A stretch of DNA of 64,000 nucleotides from JBBPYC01 sp965218765. GTDB lineage: Bacteria; Pseudomonadota; Gammaproteobacteria; Burkholderiales; Burkholderiaceae_C. Below the pieces are notes generated by a model, which was given only the letters and a program-made list of their open reading frames with translations, did not search any database and was not told the DNA's origin. Position numbers and translations under genes: made by a program. The DNA lies in contig CBDCLU010000001.1 of assembly GCA_965218765.1 (NCBI GenBank), forward strand, positions 363,929 to 427,928. Direction: 5' to 3'. Of this stretch, positions 17,255-25,738 are shown in pieces. Position 1 is the first letter of the stretch. Each line of letters starts with the position of its first letter.

Positions 17255-18409
17255 ATGAGCAACAGCATCAGCCACGCCGAAGACGCTGCCCACGCCGGGC
17301 CGATCAAGAACCCGAAGCAGTTCATTTATACGGTGCTGGCGGCGTTCGTGCTGCCGATCTTCATCATCATCGGGCTGGTGCTGTTCGTGACCTACGCGTA
17401 CAAGCCGTCCGGCACCAACCATGCTTCGAGCATGTCGCTCGGCGGCGTCAGCGAGCAGTCGGCCGAGCAGGCGATGGCCGCCCGCCTCACCAAAGTCGGC
17501 ATGGTCGAGATTCGCGATGCGAACCGCCCGCTCAAGACCGGTGAGGACGTGTTCAAGGCCCAATGCTCGGCCTGCCATGCAGCCGGCGTGGCCGGCGCGC
17601 CGAAGTTCGGCGACAAGGCGGCCTGGGCCCCGCGCATTCCACACGGCTACGAAGCGCTGTTGACCTCCGCACTGAAAGGCAAGGGCGCGATGGGCCCGCA
17701 AGGCGGTGGCGACTTCGAGGACGTCGAGATCGGCCGCGCGGTGGTCTACATGGCCGATGCGGCCGGCGCGACTTTCCCGGTGCCCGAGAAGGCAGGCGCG
17801 GCGGCTGCTGCACCAGCCGGCGGCGCCCCCAACATGCAGGCAGCCGCAGCACCTGCGGCACCGGTGTCTGCGGTGCTCGCGGCTTCCGCAGCAACGGCTG
17901 CGGCGGCGCCGGCACCGGCGCCTGTGGGTTCGACACCAGCCGCGTTGACGGCCCAGGCGGCTTCCACGGCCACGGCGCTGGCGTCCAACGTGCCGGCAGC
18001 GGCTTCATCCGCGCCGGCAGCGGCAGCCAGCGACACTTCAGCAACCACGTTGGCGGCGACCACGCCCAAGGCCGCTACGGCGCCGGCAGCGCCGGGTGCG
18101 GGGGCCGCGCCGGCGGCTGCCATGGCGATCGCTGCTGTCGCGCCGGTGCCTGCAGCCGTGCCTGCCAACGCTGCGGCCGGTGAGGCGCTCTATAAATCGG
18201 CCTGCTTTGCCTGCCACGCAGCCGGCGTGGCCGGTGCACCGAAGTTCGGCGACAAGGCGGCGTGGGCACCACGCATCGCGCTGGGCGTCCCGGCGCTGGT
18301 GGCGGTGGTGAAAAGCGGCAAGGGCGCGATGCCGCCGCGTGGCGGCACGACCGCTTCGGATGCCGACATCACCGCAGCGGTCGAATACATGATTCACGCA
18401 GCGCAATAG
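17255..18409 (+). CDS. Membrane-anchored tandem-domain cytochrome c (c5-like)
   Basis: An electron carrier on the periplasmic side, held by one N-terminal membrane helix (about 23-48, FIYTVLAAFVLPIFIIIGLV). There are two class I haem domains: CSACH at 104-108 and CFACH at 317-321, each followed by the identical stretch AAGVAGAPKFGDKAAWAPRI and by GKGAM as the axial-Met region. They are joined by an Ala/Pro/Val-rich linker of about 130 residues. The near identity of the two haem segments, also at nucleotide level, indicates a recent internal duplication or gene conversion. It follows the efflux operon by 57 bp and ends before a bidirectional terminator. Partner enzymes are not in the window. 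Confidence 0.9.
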   Translation: MSNSISHAEDAAHAGPIKNPKQFIYTVLAAFVLPIFIIIGLVLFVTYAYKPSGTNHASSMSLGGVSEQSAEQAMAARLTKVGMVEIRDANRPLKTGEDVFKAQCSACHAAGVAGAPKFGDKAAWAPRIPHGYEALLTSALKGKGAMGPQGGGDFEDVEIGRAVVYMADAAGATFPVPEKAGAAAAAPAGGAPNMQAAAAPAAPVSAVLAASAATAAAAPAPAPVGSTPAALTAQAASTATALASNVPAAASSAPAAAASDTSATTLAATTPKAATAPAAPGAGAAPAAAMAIAAVAPVPAAVPANAAAGEALYKSACFACHAAGVAGAPKFGDKAAWAPRIALGVPALVAVVKSGKGAMPPRGGTTASDADITAAVEYMIHAAQ

Positions 18410-18480
18410 CCAGCGTCGCAATCGACTCGGCAACTCCGCGCGCCACCCTTTGATGGCAGGAGTGCAAGGGGTTCATATAA

Positions 18481-18510
18481 AAAAGCCGGTCGGTCGTCGC
18501 CGGCTTTTTT
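18481..18510. terminator. Bidirectional intrinsic terminator
   Basis: AAAAGCCGG and CCGGCTTTTTT form a stem with a ten-base loop, with A and T runs at both ends. It lies between the convergent cytochrome gene (ends 18409) and the DUF2946 gene (ends 18591), so it can serve both. Confidence 0.85.
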
Positions 18511-18590
18511 CCCATCTGGACCAGCCAAATCGCTGCTGGTTGGCTGAGCTGGCTCCGATCCGCTGTCCGGTCTGGCGGACGCCGCACCAA

Positions 18591-19166
18591 CTAGTGCTTG
18601 TTTGACGCAGCCGCCTGCCGTTCAGCCGGGCTCGGCACGAAGCCGAAGCGCGCGGCCAGGCTTGCAGCCTCGACCAATTCCGGCTGCCAGCGGCCATGCT
18701 CGATCCAGTCAGCAAGGCGTGCGACTTCGAGTGAATGCAGCAGGCCCAGGCCGATGTCGCTGTCGAAGTACAGCCAGCCCCGCTCGTCCACCAGACAAGC
18801 GCGCGCAGTGGCTGCGGCGCCGGTATGCGATCGCAGCGACTGCGCATCCGAGTCGCCGCCCGTATCCGCACTGAAGCGGAACACGTGCGGCGCCGGCGCC
18901 AGTTCGACATACGCCCGCTGCGGGCCGTTCTGAAAAAACCACTGGCCGTGTTCATCAGCCTGATAGTTGCGCCCGATGAAATCGATCAGCCTGGTGTTCT
19001 CGATCAGCGAGCCTTTGGCATCAGGCACGCCGCTCGCGAAACCGCCAAGCGCCTGCGTGCCCGAGTTGCGCAAGTACCAATCGCCGCGCGCGTCCAGCCC
19101 GAGCCAGCCGTAGGCGAACGGCACGTTCGGCCATTTGGCGATCGCTTGTCTGACAATGTCGTCCAT
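18591..19166 (-). CDS. DUF2946-family protein
   Basis: A soluble protein of 191 residues, start MDDIVRQAIAKWPNVPFAYG. The WPNVP...YGWLGLDARGDWYLR opening and later repeated WLYFD/GQWFFQNG strands are those of a conserved beta/gamma-proteobacterial family with no assigned reaction; the short aromatic strands suggest a DUF2946-type beta-rich fold. The family name is from memory of similar sequences and only moderately sure. It is divergent from the MipA gene with an 81-bp gap. Confidence 0.7.
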   Translation of the reverse strand: MDDIVRQAIAKWPNVPFAYGWLGLDARGDWYLRNSGTQALGGFASGVPDAKGSLIENTRLIDFIGRNYQADEHGQWFFQNGPQRAYVELAPAPHVFRFSADTGGDSDAQSLRSHTGAAATARACLVDERGWLYFDSDIGLGLLHSLEVARLADWIEHGRWQPELVEAASLAARFGFVPSPAERQAAASNKH

Positions 19167-19247
19167 CGTGGAATGATTATCGACGCAGCTGGCTGTTGCC
19201 CGGCGCGGCCTGCGAACCCAGCCTCCCGATACTGAACAATCCTCTTC

Positions 19248-20201
19248 ATGACGCCCACGATCCAGCAGCACCGTTCATCCATCTCCATCGCTGCTCGACC
19301 GTGGAGCCGGCCTCTGACGTTTTCACGGTTCGCTGCGGCTGCGCTGTGTGCAATCCCGTTGGTCTGCGGCGCGGCGGACGAAGGCAGCAGCAGCGCACCG
19401 AAGGCTGAGCGCGACAGCGCCGGTGGCATCACCCGGCCGCTGTGGGAGGTCGGCCTGGGCGTCGGCGCGGTCAGCTTCCCCGACTATCGCGGCTCGAAGA
19501 ACCAGGGCACCTACGTGTTGCCGGCGCCGTACTTGGTCTATCGCGGTGAGCTATTCAAGGCGGACCGCAACGGCGTGCGCGGCATCCTGTTCGACACCGA
19601 CCGGGTGCGGCTGAACCTGAGCCTTGCCGCATCGCTGCCGATCAAGAGCGACGAAAGCGGTGCGCGGCGCGGCTTGCCCGATCTGAAACCCACGCTCGAA
19701 CTCGGCCCATCGCTCGAGTTCTCGCTCTGGCGCTCGCAGAACGAACGCACCCGGCTCGACCTGCGGCTGCCGGTGCGCGCCGCGTTCACGGTCGAGCGTT
19801 CGCCGCGCTATGTCGGCCTGATCGCCTCGCCGAACCTGAACCTCGACGTGCTCGATCCGTTCGGCGCGCGCGGCTGGAACCTCGGCCTGCTGGCCGGCCC
19901 GCTATTCGCGAACCAGCGCCAGCACGCCTACTTCTACGACGTGGCCCGGCAGGATGCGAACGCGGGACGGCCCGAATACCGCGCCAGCGGCGGCTATAGC
20001 GGCGCGCATGCGGTCGCCGCGTTGTCCAAACGCTTCGACCACTACTGGGTCGGCGCGTTCGTGCGCTACGACAACCTGCACGGTGCCGCGTTCGTGGACA
20101 GCCCGCTCGTGCAGCAGCGCCATTCGTGGGCCGGCGGCGTGGCTGTCAGCTGGGTGTTTGCGGAGTCGGGCAAGCGGGTCAGCGTGACCGAAGATCGATA
20201 G
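19248..20201 (+). CDS. MipA/OmpV-family outer-membrane protein
   Basis: A beta-barrel protein of the MipA (scaffold for murein hydrolase/synthase) and OmpV family, 317 residues. There is an N-terminal signal region to about residue 43 (ending VCGAADE). The barrel opens with the typical WEVGLGVGAVSFPDYRGS and LPAPYLVYRGELFKADRNG, and strands with alternating aromatic residues run to the end (WAGGVAVSWVF). The last residues after this strand (AESGKRVSVTEDR) form a non-canonical tail. It faces the YheT gene tail to tail with only eight bases between. Confidence 0.85.
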   Translation: MTPTIQQHRSSISIAARPWSRPLTFSRFAAAALCAIPLVCGAADEGSSSAPKAERDSAGGITRPLWEVGLGVGAVSFPDYRGSKNQGTYVLPAPYLVYRGELFKADRNGVRGILFDTDRVRLNLSLAASLPIKSDESGARRGLPDLKPTLELGPSLEFSLWRSQNERTRLDLRLPVRAAFTVERSPRYVGLIASPNLNLDVLDPFGARGWNLGLLAGPLFANQRQHAYFYDVARQDANAGRPEYRASGGYSGAHAVAALSKRFDHYWVGAFVRYDNLHGAAFVDSPLVQQRHSWAGGVAVSWVFAESGKRVSVTEDR

Positions 20202-20209
20202 CGGCTCGG

Positions 20210-21313
20210 TCAGAGGCCGGCTGCCTGGTCACGACGCATCAGCACCGACCCGGCGCCGCGATCGTTGCGGTGTGCCGCTGACGCTCGTGGGCACTGCTGC
20301 AACAGCCAGTCGCCCACCGCCTGCGGCAGCGCCCGCAGATCCAGCGCGAACGCCCCTTGCGCGAAGCCGACGTGACCGCCGTGCTCGGGCTGCCAGAGCG
20401 TCACGCTGCTGCTCACGTCGGCCGGCTGCGGCAGCGAAGCGGCCGGCACGAACGGATCGTTCAACGTATTGAGCAGCAATGCCGGCACGCGGATGCCGGG
20501 CAATTCGGGTTTGGCCGAAGCGCGCCGCCAATAATCCTCGGTGTTCTCGAACCCGTGCAGCGGCGCGGTGAACACGTTGTCGAACTGGTGAAGCGTGCGA
20601 GCGGCGATGAGCGCGCGCCGGTCGAACAGGCCGGGGAACTGCGCCAGCTTCGCAAGCGCATTGGCTTTCATCGTTTTCAGAAACATCGGCGTGTAGCTGT
20701 GCCGGCCGAAACCGCGGCCGATCGCATGGCCGGCCGCAGCCAGATCCAGCGGCGCGCAGATCGACGCGACTGCATCCACGACGCCTGCCGCCGCCACACC
20801 CTGCAGCCCCGCCCAGAGCATCAGCGCGTTGCCACCGAGTGAAATGCCGACTGCCAGCAGCGGGCCGCGATGCGACGCACGAAAGCGCCGCAGCACCCAG
20901 TCGATCTCGGCATGGTCGCCCGAATGGTAGGCGCGCGGCAGGCGGTTCAATTCACCGCTGCAGCCGCGGAAATGCGGCACCGCAAAGCCCCAGCCGCGCC
21001 GGGCCGCATCCTGCGCGAACGCGCGCGCGTAATGGCTCGACGAGGAGCCTTCCAGCCCATGGAACAGCACCAGCAGCGGCCGGTCGTCGTCCCGGTCGTC
21101 ATCCTGGCGGTCATTCGTGTCCGCGTTCGCATCCGGCGTCGCCGACCCGCGCTGCGTGAGCCAGTCGACGTCGATGAAGTCGCCGTCCGGCGTGTCCCAT
21201 CGCTGCCGCTGCAACGCAAATTCGGTGCCCAATGGCCGACGCCGCAGATAGGCTGCCGGCCAGATCGTCTGCAGATTGCCGCCGGCAAGCCAGCGCGGTG
21301 CGCGGTAGTCCAT
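20210..21313 (-). CDS. YheT-family alpha/beta hydrolase
   Basis: Predicted carboxylesterase-like hydrolase, substrate unknown, 367 residues. Family marks are WLAGGNLQTIWPA at the N-terminus, the oxyanion region LFHGLEGSSSSHYA, the nucleophile elbow AVGISLGGNAL (Ser158) and the late HGGHVGF with the catalytic His; the acid lies in LNDPFVPA. An unusual Asp/Asn/Arg-rich insert (about 61-78, DANADTNDRQDDDRDDD) separates the first strand from the core and looks like an expanded low-complexity loop. It is followed at a 21-bp distance on the same strand by the DUF2238 gene. Confidence 0.88.
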   Translation of the reverse strand: MDYRAPRWLAGGNLQTIWPAAYLRRRPLGTEFALQRQRWDTPDGDFIDVDWLTQRGSATPDANADTNDRQDDDRDDDRPLLVLFHGLEGSSSSHYARAFAQDAARRGWGFAVPHFRGCSGELNRLPRAYHSGDHAEIDWVLRRFRASHRGPLLAVGISLGGNALMLWAGLQGVAAAGVVDAVASICAPLDLAAAGHAIGRGFGRHSYTPMFLKTMKANALAKLAQFPGLFDRRALIAARTLHQFDNVFTAPLHGFENTEDYWRRASAKPELPGIRVPALLLNTLNDPFVPAASLPQPADVSSSVTLWQPEHGGHVGFAQGAFALDLRALPQAVGDWLLQQCPRASAAHRNDRGAGSVLMRRDQAAGL

Positions 21314-21334
21314 CGCCCGAGCCTTGGCAAAACG

Positions 21335-22021
21335 TCAGCGGGATCCGCGCAGCCGCTCGCGCTGCACCGCGCGTTCGATCTGCCGGTCATGCAGCCGTGA
21401 AAACAGCAGCAACGCAATCGCCGCGCCGATCAGCGCAAAGAACATGTCCGACTGCGTGTCGAACGGATCGCCCTGCGTGCCCAGGAATTCGTCCGCGCCC
21501 TGGCCCATTGCGAGCGCCGCACCCCATTCGATCAGTTCGTAGACCGCGCTGACCGCCAGCGCGATGCTGAGCACGATGAATGCGAGCATCTTGCGGCCGC
21601 GCACGTAGCCGCCTCGAATCAGGATCTCGCGCGCCAGCAGCGCCGGCACGAAGCCCTGCGCGAGATGGCCGATCTTGTCGTACGGGTTGCGCGACAGATG
21701 CAGCGCGTGCTCGATCCAGAAGCCCAGCGGTACCCGCGCATAGCTGTAGGCGCCGCCCACGATCAGGATCAGCGCATGCACGCACAGGCACCAGCAGACC
21801 AGCGTGGTCAGCGGCCACTGGTTGCGCCCGAGTATCAGCACCGGCAGCACGACCAGCACCGGCGCGACTTCCATCCACCAGGTCGCCCTGTCGAACGGGC
21901 GCTGCCAGGACCAGGCCAGCGCGGCCAGCACGATCAGGATCGCCACGAACACCGACCAGCGCAGCCCGTTGCGGCGCGCTGCCGGCGCAGGGGTGACGGA
22001 TGATGAAAGAAGCTGGGGCAT
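21335..22021 (-). CDS. DUF2238 inner-membrane protein (YjdF-like)
   Basis: 228 residues with about six membrane helices. The conserved charged stretch HLSRNPYDKIGHLAQGFVPAL and the later YELIEWGAALAMGQGADEFLGTQGDPFDTQSDMF identify the DUF2238/YjdF family; the Asp and Glu residues in the membrane are conserved, but no function is established. The start is at MPQLLSSS; longer readings upstream have no ribosome-binding site. It lies upstream of yheT on the same strand, so co-transcription is likely. Confidence 0.82.
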   Translation of the reverse strand: MPQLLSSSVTPAPAARRNGLRWSVFVAILIVLAALAWSWQRPFDRATWWMEVAPVLVVLPVLILGRNQWPLTTLVCWCLCVHALILIVGGAYSYARVPLGFWIEHALHLSRNPYDKIGHLAQGFVPALLAREILIRGGYVRGRKMLAFIVLSIALAVSAVYELIEWGAALAMGQGADEFLGTQGDPFDTQSDMFFALIGAAIALLLFSRLHDRQIERAVQRERLRGSR

Positions 22022-22233
22022 ACGAGACGCGGGCGAGCGGCACCCGCCACCCCGGATGTTAAAGAAAAATCGACTGCTGCCGCAGATGCGGCAAGCGCAT
22101 GCTGCTATCCATTCCGTAGTAAACAAGCGCTGCGCCCAACCAGCTCTCCGTGCCGCTTCGGCGCCGCAACGTCTGTGCTACCTTTGCCGGCCCGGCCGCA
22201 CACGCCGTCTGCAACAACGATTTGAGGGAAATC

Positions 22234-22842
22234 ATGAAACGCTGGCTCACGATATTGATGATGGCGCTGTCGCTCGGTGCCTTGAGCGGCTGCGGCTACA
22301 ACGAATTCCAGCAGCTCGACGAGCAGACCAAGTCGGCCTGGGCCGAGGTGTTGAACCAGTACCAGCGCCGCGCGGACCTGGTGCCCAACATCGTCGCCAC
22401 CGTGAAGGGCGAGGCCAAGTTCGAGCAGGACACGCTGACCAACGTGATCGAGGCGCGCGCCAAGGCCACTTCGATCCAGGTCACGCCGGAGATGCTGAAC
22501 GACCCGGCCGCGGTGCAGAAATTCCAGGCCGCGCAAGGCGAGCTCGGCGGTGCATTGAGCCGGCTGATGGCGGTCAGCGAACGCTATCCGGACCTGAAGG
22601 CGAACCAGGCGTTCCGCGACCTGCGTGTGCAGCTTGAAGGCACGGAAAACCGCATCACGGTGGCGCGCAACCGCTTCATCAAGGACGTGCAGCAGTACAA
22701 CGTGCTCGCGCGCAGCTTCCCGACGAACCTGACCGGGATGATCTTCGGCTACAAGCCGAAGGCCGGCTTCACCGTGGAGAACGAAGGCCAGATCTCGCGC
22801 CCACCGACGGTGGACTTCAACAACACCGCTCCTGTGAAATAG
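22234..22842 (+). CDS. lemA: LemA-family lipoprotein
   Basis: LemA proteins are coiled, helical envelope proteins of unknown function, often encoded beside TPM-domain genes as here. 202 residues; the start is fixed by GAGGGA nine bases upstream of the ATG. It has a short signal with lipobox ALSGC (Cys20), so it is lipid-anchored rather than held by the plain helix of many LemA proteins. The family core follows: AWAEVLNQYQRRADLVPNIV, NVIEARAKATSI, ELGGALSRLMAVSERYPDLK, FRDLRVQLEGTENRI and ARNRFIKDVQQYN. First gene of a three-gene operon. Confidence 0.9.
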   Translation: MKRWLTILMMALSLGALSGCGYNEFQQLDEQTKSAWAEVLNQYQRRADLVPNIVATVKGEAKFEQDTLTNVIEARAKATSIQVTPEMLNDPAAVQKFQAAQGELGGALSRLMAVSERYPDLKANQAFRDLRVQLEGTENRITVARNRFIKDVQQYNVLARSFPTNLTGMIFGYKPKAGFTVENEGQISRPPTVDFNNTAPVK

Positions 22843-22904
22843 CCACGCGCTTTTCGGCGACGGCTGCGGGCGGCTCGAGAAGGATGTTGGCCCATGTTTT
22901 TTAA

Positions 22905-22968
22905 GCAAAAAGTGCCTGAAGCGCAGGTGCAGCAAGCGCCATCAGCTACTATTTTTGTAGTGATGCAC
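22905..22968 (-). repeat. Dispersed intergenic repeat, copy B
   Basis: Read on the minus strand: CTACAAAAATAGTAGCTGA, then GCGCTTGCTGCACCTGCGCTT, then GGCACTTTTTGCTTAAAAAA. It aligns position by position with copies C (53.4 kb) and D (55.3 kb). It ends within the first bases of the TPM gene, so it probably supplies part of that gene's leader. Confidence 0.55.
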
Positions 22969-23925
22969 CGACTGCCGGCCGCGCTGCTGCTGTGGGGGGC
23001 GCTGCTGGCCGGCGCCTTCGCGCAAGACGTGCAGCCGGTTCCCGCGCTGACGGAGCGCCTGATCGACCAGACCGGCACGCTGGACGCCGCCGCGCGGCAG
23101 CGCCTGACCGCCAAACTCGCCGCGTTCGAGCAGGCCAAGGGCACGCAGATCGTCGTACTGATGGTGCCGACCACTGCGCCGGAAGACATCTTCAGCTATA
23201 CGAATCGCGTGGCCAACAGCTGGAAGATCGGCCGAAAAACCGTGGGCGACGGCGTCGTGATGGTCGTCGCCAAAAACGACCGCCGGGTGCGTATCGCGGT
23301 CGCCAAGACGCTCGAAGGCGCAGTACCGGACCTGGCCACCAGCATCATCATCGAGCAGGCCATCACGCCGCGCTTCAAGCAGGGCGACTTCGCTGGCGGA
23401 ATCGAGGCCGGCGTGGACCGCATTATCGGCCTGGTCAACGGCGAGCCGCTGCCCGAACCCACCCGCCGCGACGCGCGCGCGCCGAGCCCGGGAGGATTCC
23501 AGTGGTTCGACATCGCGGTGTTCCTGTTCTTCGCGGTGCCGATCGGCGGCGCCATCGCCCGCCGCATCTTCGGCCGCAAGCTCGGCTCAATCGTGACGGG
23601 CGGCGGCGTCGGTGTGCTGGCGTGGTTGTTCACGGCAAGCCTCGTGATCGGCGTGCTGGCGGCGTTGGCGGCCGGCGTGTTCGCGCTGGCTTCCGGCTTC
23701 GCATCCGCCGGGGCAGGCAGCGGCGGTGGTCGGGGCAGGCGGGGTGGCCCGTTCGGCGGCGGCGGATTAGGCGGGCTTGGCGGGTTGGGCGGTGGCTTGG
23801 GCAGCGGCGGCTTCGGACGGGGCGGCGGTGGTTTTGGCAGTGGGGGCTTCGGCGGCGGTGGAGGCGGCTTCAGCTCCGGCGGCGGCGGGGACTTCGGCGG
23901 CGGCGGCGCGTCGGGCAGCTGGTAG
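22963..23925 (+). CDS. TPM-domain membrane protein (YgcG/MET18-like) with Gly-rich tail
   Basis: A TPM_phosphatase-domain protein, 320 residues. It has a signal peptide (MHRLPAALLLWGALLAGAFAQ) and a periplasmic TPM domain with TERLIDQTGTLD, KGTQIVVLMVPTT and VGDGVVMVVAKNDRRVRIAVAKTLEGAVPD. Two membrane helices (about 180-235) follow, then a tail of glycine with Ser, Phe and Leu (about 245-320) typical of YgcG. TPM relatives act in photosystem repair in plants; the bacterial role is unclear. The upstream part of the open frame (22894-22962) consists of repeat copy B, so the start is taken at 22963. It follows lemA and precedes a second TPM gene by six bases. Confidence 0.85.
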   Translation: MHRLPAALLLWGALLAGAFAQDVQPVPALTERLIDQTGTLDAAARQRLTAKLAAFEQAKGTQIVVLMVPTTAPEDIFSYTNRVANSWKIGRKTVGDGVVMVVAKNDRRVRIAVAKTLEGAVPDLATSIIIEQAITPRFKQGDFAGGIEAGVDRIIGLVNGEPLPEPTRRDARAPSPGGFQWFDIAVFLFFAVPIGGAIARRIFGRKLGSIVTGGGVGVLAWLFTASLVIGVLAALAAGVFALASGFASAGAGSGGGRGRRGGPFGGGGLGGLGGLGGGLGSGGFGRGGGGFGSGGFGGGGGGFSSGGGGDFGGGGASGSW

Positions 23926-23931
23926 CAACCG

Positions 23932-24495
23932 ATGAGCAAGACGATGAACAGCACCTCGACGACGACCGCCGCCACACCCAAGCCCGCCCAACCTCGCTGG
24001 CTGCGCCTGCTCAAGCACCGCTGGCTCGATGAATCCGACAACCAGCGCGCGCTGCCGCCCGACGTGCTGGAACGCCTGACCCGCCGCGTGGTCGCCAGCG
24101 AACAACGCCACAGTGGCGAAATCCGCATTTGCGTCGAAGCCGGCTTGCCCGCCAGTTATATCTGGCAGAACCTGGACGCGCGCGACCGCGCCGTGATGCT
24201 GTTTTCCAAGCTGCGCGTCTGGGATACCGAGCAGAACAACGGCGTGCTGATCTATCTGCTGCTGGCCGAGCAGCGGATCGAGCTGGTGGCGGACCGGGGA
24301 ATTGCGCGGAAGGTTAATCCCGACGAATGGGCCGGGATGGTGGCGCATTTGTCGGGTGCGCTGAAGGCGGGGAAGTATGAGGAGGGGCTGACGACGGCGC
24401 TGGAGCAGGTTTCGGCGGTGTTGGTGCGGGAGTTTGCACTTGGGGAGGGGCAGGCTGATAGCAATGAATTGCCGGATGCACCGGTGTTGTTGTAA
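23932..24495 (+). CDS. Second TPM-domain protein, cytoplasmic form
   Basis: 187 residues and no signal peptide. It has a basic N-terminal region (RWLRLLKHRWLDESD), then a single TPM domain with TRRVVASEQRHSGEIRICVEA, RVWDTEQNNGVLIYLLLAEQRIELVADRGI and EWAGMVAHLSGALKAGKYEEGL. The pairing lemA, exported TPM, cytosolic TPM is common in beta-proteobacteria. The last 150 bases use visibly less biased codons (GGGGAGGGG, TTGTTG) than the start, as if this end of the gene were relaxed; the IS481 copy lies 110 bp further on. Confidence 0.85.
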   Translation: MSKTMNSTSTTTAATPKPAQPRWLRLLKHRWLDESDNQRALPPDVLERLTRRVVASEQRHSGEIRICVEAGLPASYIWQNLDARDRAVMLFSKLRVWDTEQNNGVLIYLLLAEQRIELVADRGIARKVNPDEWAGMVAHLSGALKAGKYEEGLTTALEQVSAVLVREFALGEGQADSNELPDAPVLL

Positions 24496-24605
24496 TTGCT
24501 GGGCAATCCTAAATCCGATATTGAAGAACTCAAGCGCAAGCACCAAAGACTTGACCTTTAGTCCTGACCTGACCTTCGGTCCTGACCGTTACCTCGAATG
24601 CTAGG

Positions 24606-25699
24606 TGTCGGGTCCCGGATGATTACCTGCTAAAGAGCAATCGTTCCCTGCTGATGAACCGCGAGGTGCTTGCTGCCATCGTGGCAGGATGGAATCGTCG
24701 GGAGATGTCATGCTGATTGCTTTGCACAAGAACGCGACGACCACGCCGGCAACCCGCGCTGCCATCCAGGGCGCTGTGGGCAGCGACTACGAGCTTGCCG
24801 AGCAGTTTCACGTCAGTCGCAACACGGTGCGCAAGTGGCGTCAACGTGATTCGGTGGCCGACCGCAGCCACACCGCCCACCGCCTGCAGACGACGCTGAG
24901 CGCGCCGCAGGAGGAGCTGGTGATTTACCTGCGCATAGAGCTGCTGCTGCCCTTGGATGACCTGCTGGCGGTGGTGCGTGAGTTCATCGAGCCGGCGATG
25001 AGTCGCTCGGCACTGGACCGGCTGCTGCGCCGACGCGGCCACTCCCGGCTGCCGGTGGCCGGTGGCCGGTGGCCGGTGGCCGGTGGCCGACAAGATGCCC
25101 AGCACCTTCAAGCCGTTCAAGGCCTATGAGCCGGGCTACCTGCACATCGATTTGAAGTATCTGCCGCAGATGCAGGATGAGACAGCTCGGCGCTACGTGT
25201 TCGAGGACAACAGACCGGGCCACGCGTTGGGTGTTGATAGCCATCAAAAGCCATAAGACAGCGGCAGCGGCGCGCTCGTTTCTCAATGCGGTGGCCAAAG
25301 CCGCGCCGATGAAGGTCAAGACCTTGTTGATCGACAACGGCAAAGAGTTCACTGATCGTCTGTTTGGCAGGCGAGCAAAGGAGGAGTCGGGTCTGCATGA
25401 GTTCGATGCGCTGTGCCAGGCGCTGGGCATCGAGCACCGGCTGACAACACGGAAGTCTCCGCAGACCAACGGCATGGTCGAGCGCTTTAACGGCCGGCTC
25501 TCGCAGGTGCTACGCTCGCACCGCTTCCACAGCGCCGACGATCTGGAGAAGACGTTGCACCGCTTCGTCTGGCTCTACAACCAGCACCTGCCCCAAAAAG
25601 CGCTGGGTCACCAGACGCCCGTTCAAGCGCTCAGAAGTTGGCAAACCTCACACCCTCATCTGTTTGTCAAACAGGTTAGGAATCATCCGGGACCCGACA
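24606..25699 (+). mobile_element. IS481-family element, copy 2 (complete ends, frameshifted transposase)
   Basis: The element is bounded by perfect 19-bp inverted repeats, TGTCGGGTCCCGGATGATT at 24606-24624 and its exact complement at 25681-25699. It is 1,094 bp long and in the same orientation as copy 1. The left flank GCTAGG fits the NCTAGN target of the family, but the right flank (AATAGA) is not a copy of it. So either no duplication was made or the right side has been rearranged since insertion. The single transposase gene inside is broken in two places. Confidence 0.9.
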
Positions 25700-25704
25700 A
25701 ATAG
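24710..25704 (+). pseudogene. IS481 transposase of copy 2, two frameshifts
   Basis: The N-terminal HTH part (MLIALHKNATTTPATRAAIQ to RSALDRLLRRRG) is in one frame up to the GGTGGCC tandem repeat at 25054-25088. The next segment (TFKPFKAYEPGYLHIDLKYL) is one frame on. A second shift at about 25200, after RRYVFE, moves the rest on again: TRWVLIAIKSHKTAAAA, LIDNGKEFTDRLFG, PQTNGMVERFNGRL and the end at TAG 25702. The DDE residues Asp (IDNGKEF) and Glu (MVERFNGR) are present but cannot be joined to the HTH, so the protein is not made whole. Confidence 0.85.
25054..25088 (+). repeat. Heptanucleotide tandem repeat GGTGGCC x5
   Basis: Five perfect copies of a 7-bp unit in the transposase gene, between the HTH and catalytic domains. 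Losing one copy would put the two sides of the repeat in the same reading frame, so the fifth copy is itself the first frameshift. The corresponding place in IS481 copy 1 has no such repeat. Confidence 0.9.
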
Positions 25705-25738
25705 ATTTATACCGGTATGTTGACCGGCGTCAGTCCGG

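Noticed and set aside
15554..17701. A 715-codon open frame on the minus strand opposite the outer-membrane channel and cytochrome genes
   Set aside because: It is Arg/Gln/His-rich with no motif, and lies antisense to two well-supported genes. It is a by-product of GC-rich third positions.
25054..25088. CRISPR or other spacer array
   Set aside because: The units are 7 bp with no spacers; it is a simple tandem repeat inside a transposase gene.
2967..25699. Simple homologous recombination between the two IS481 copies as the cause of the pilT/pilU inversion
   Set aside because: The copies are in direct orientation; recombination between them would delete or duplicate, not invert, the interval.
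24710..25704. Programmed frameshifting to make the IS481 transposase from its three frames
   Set aside because: IS481 elements use a single frame, there is no slippery A-run at either change, and one change is plainly an extra 7-mer copy.
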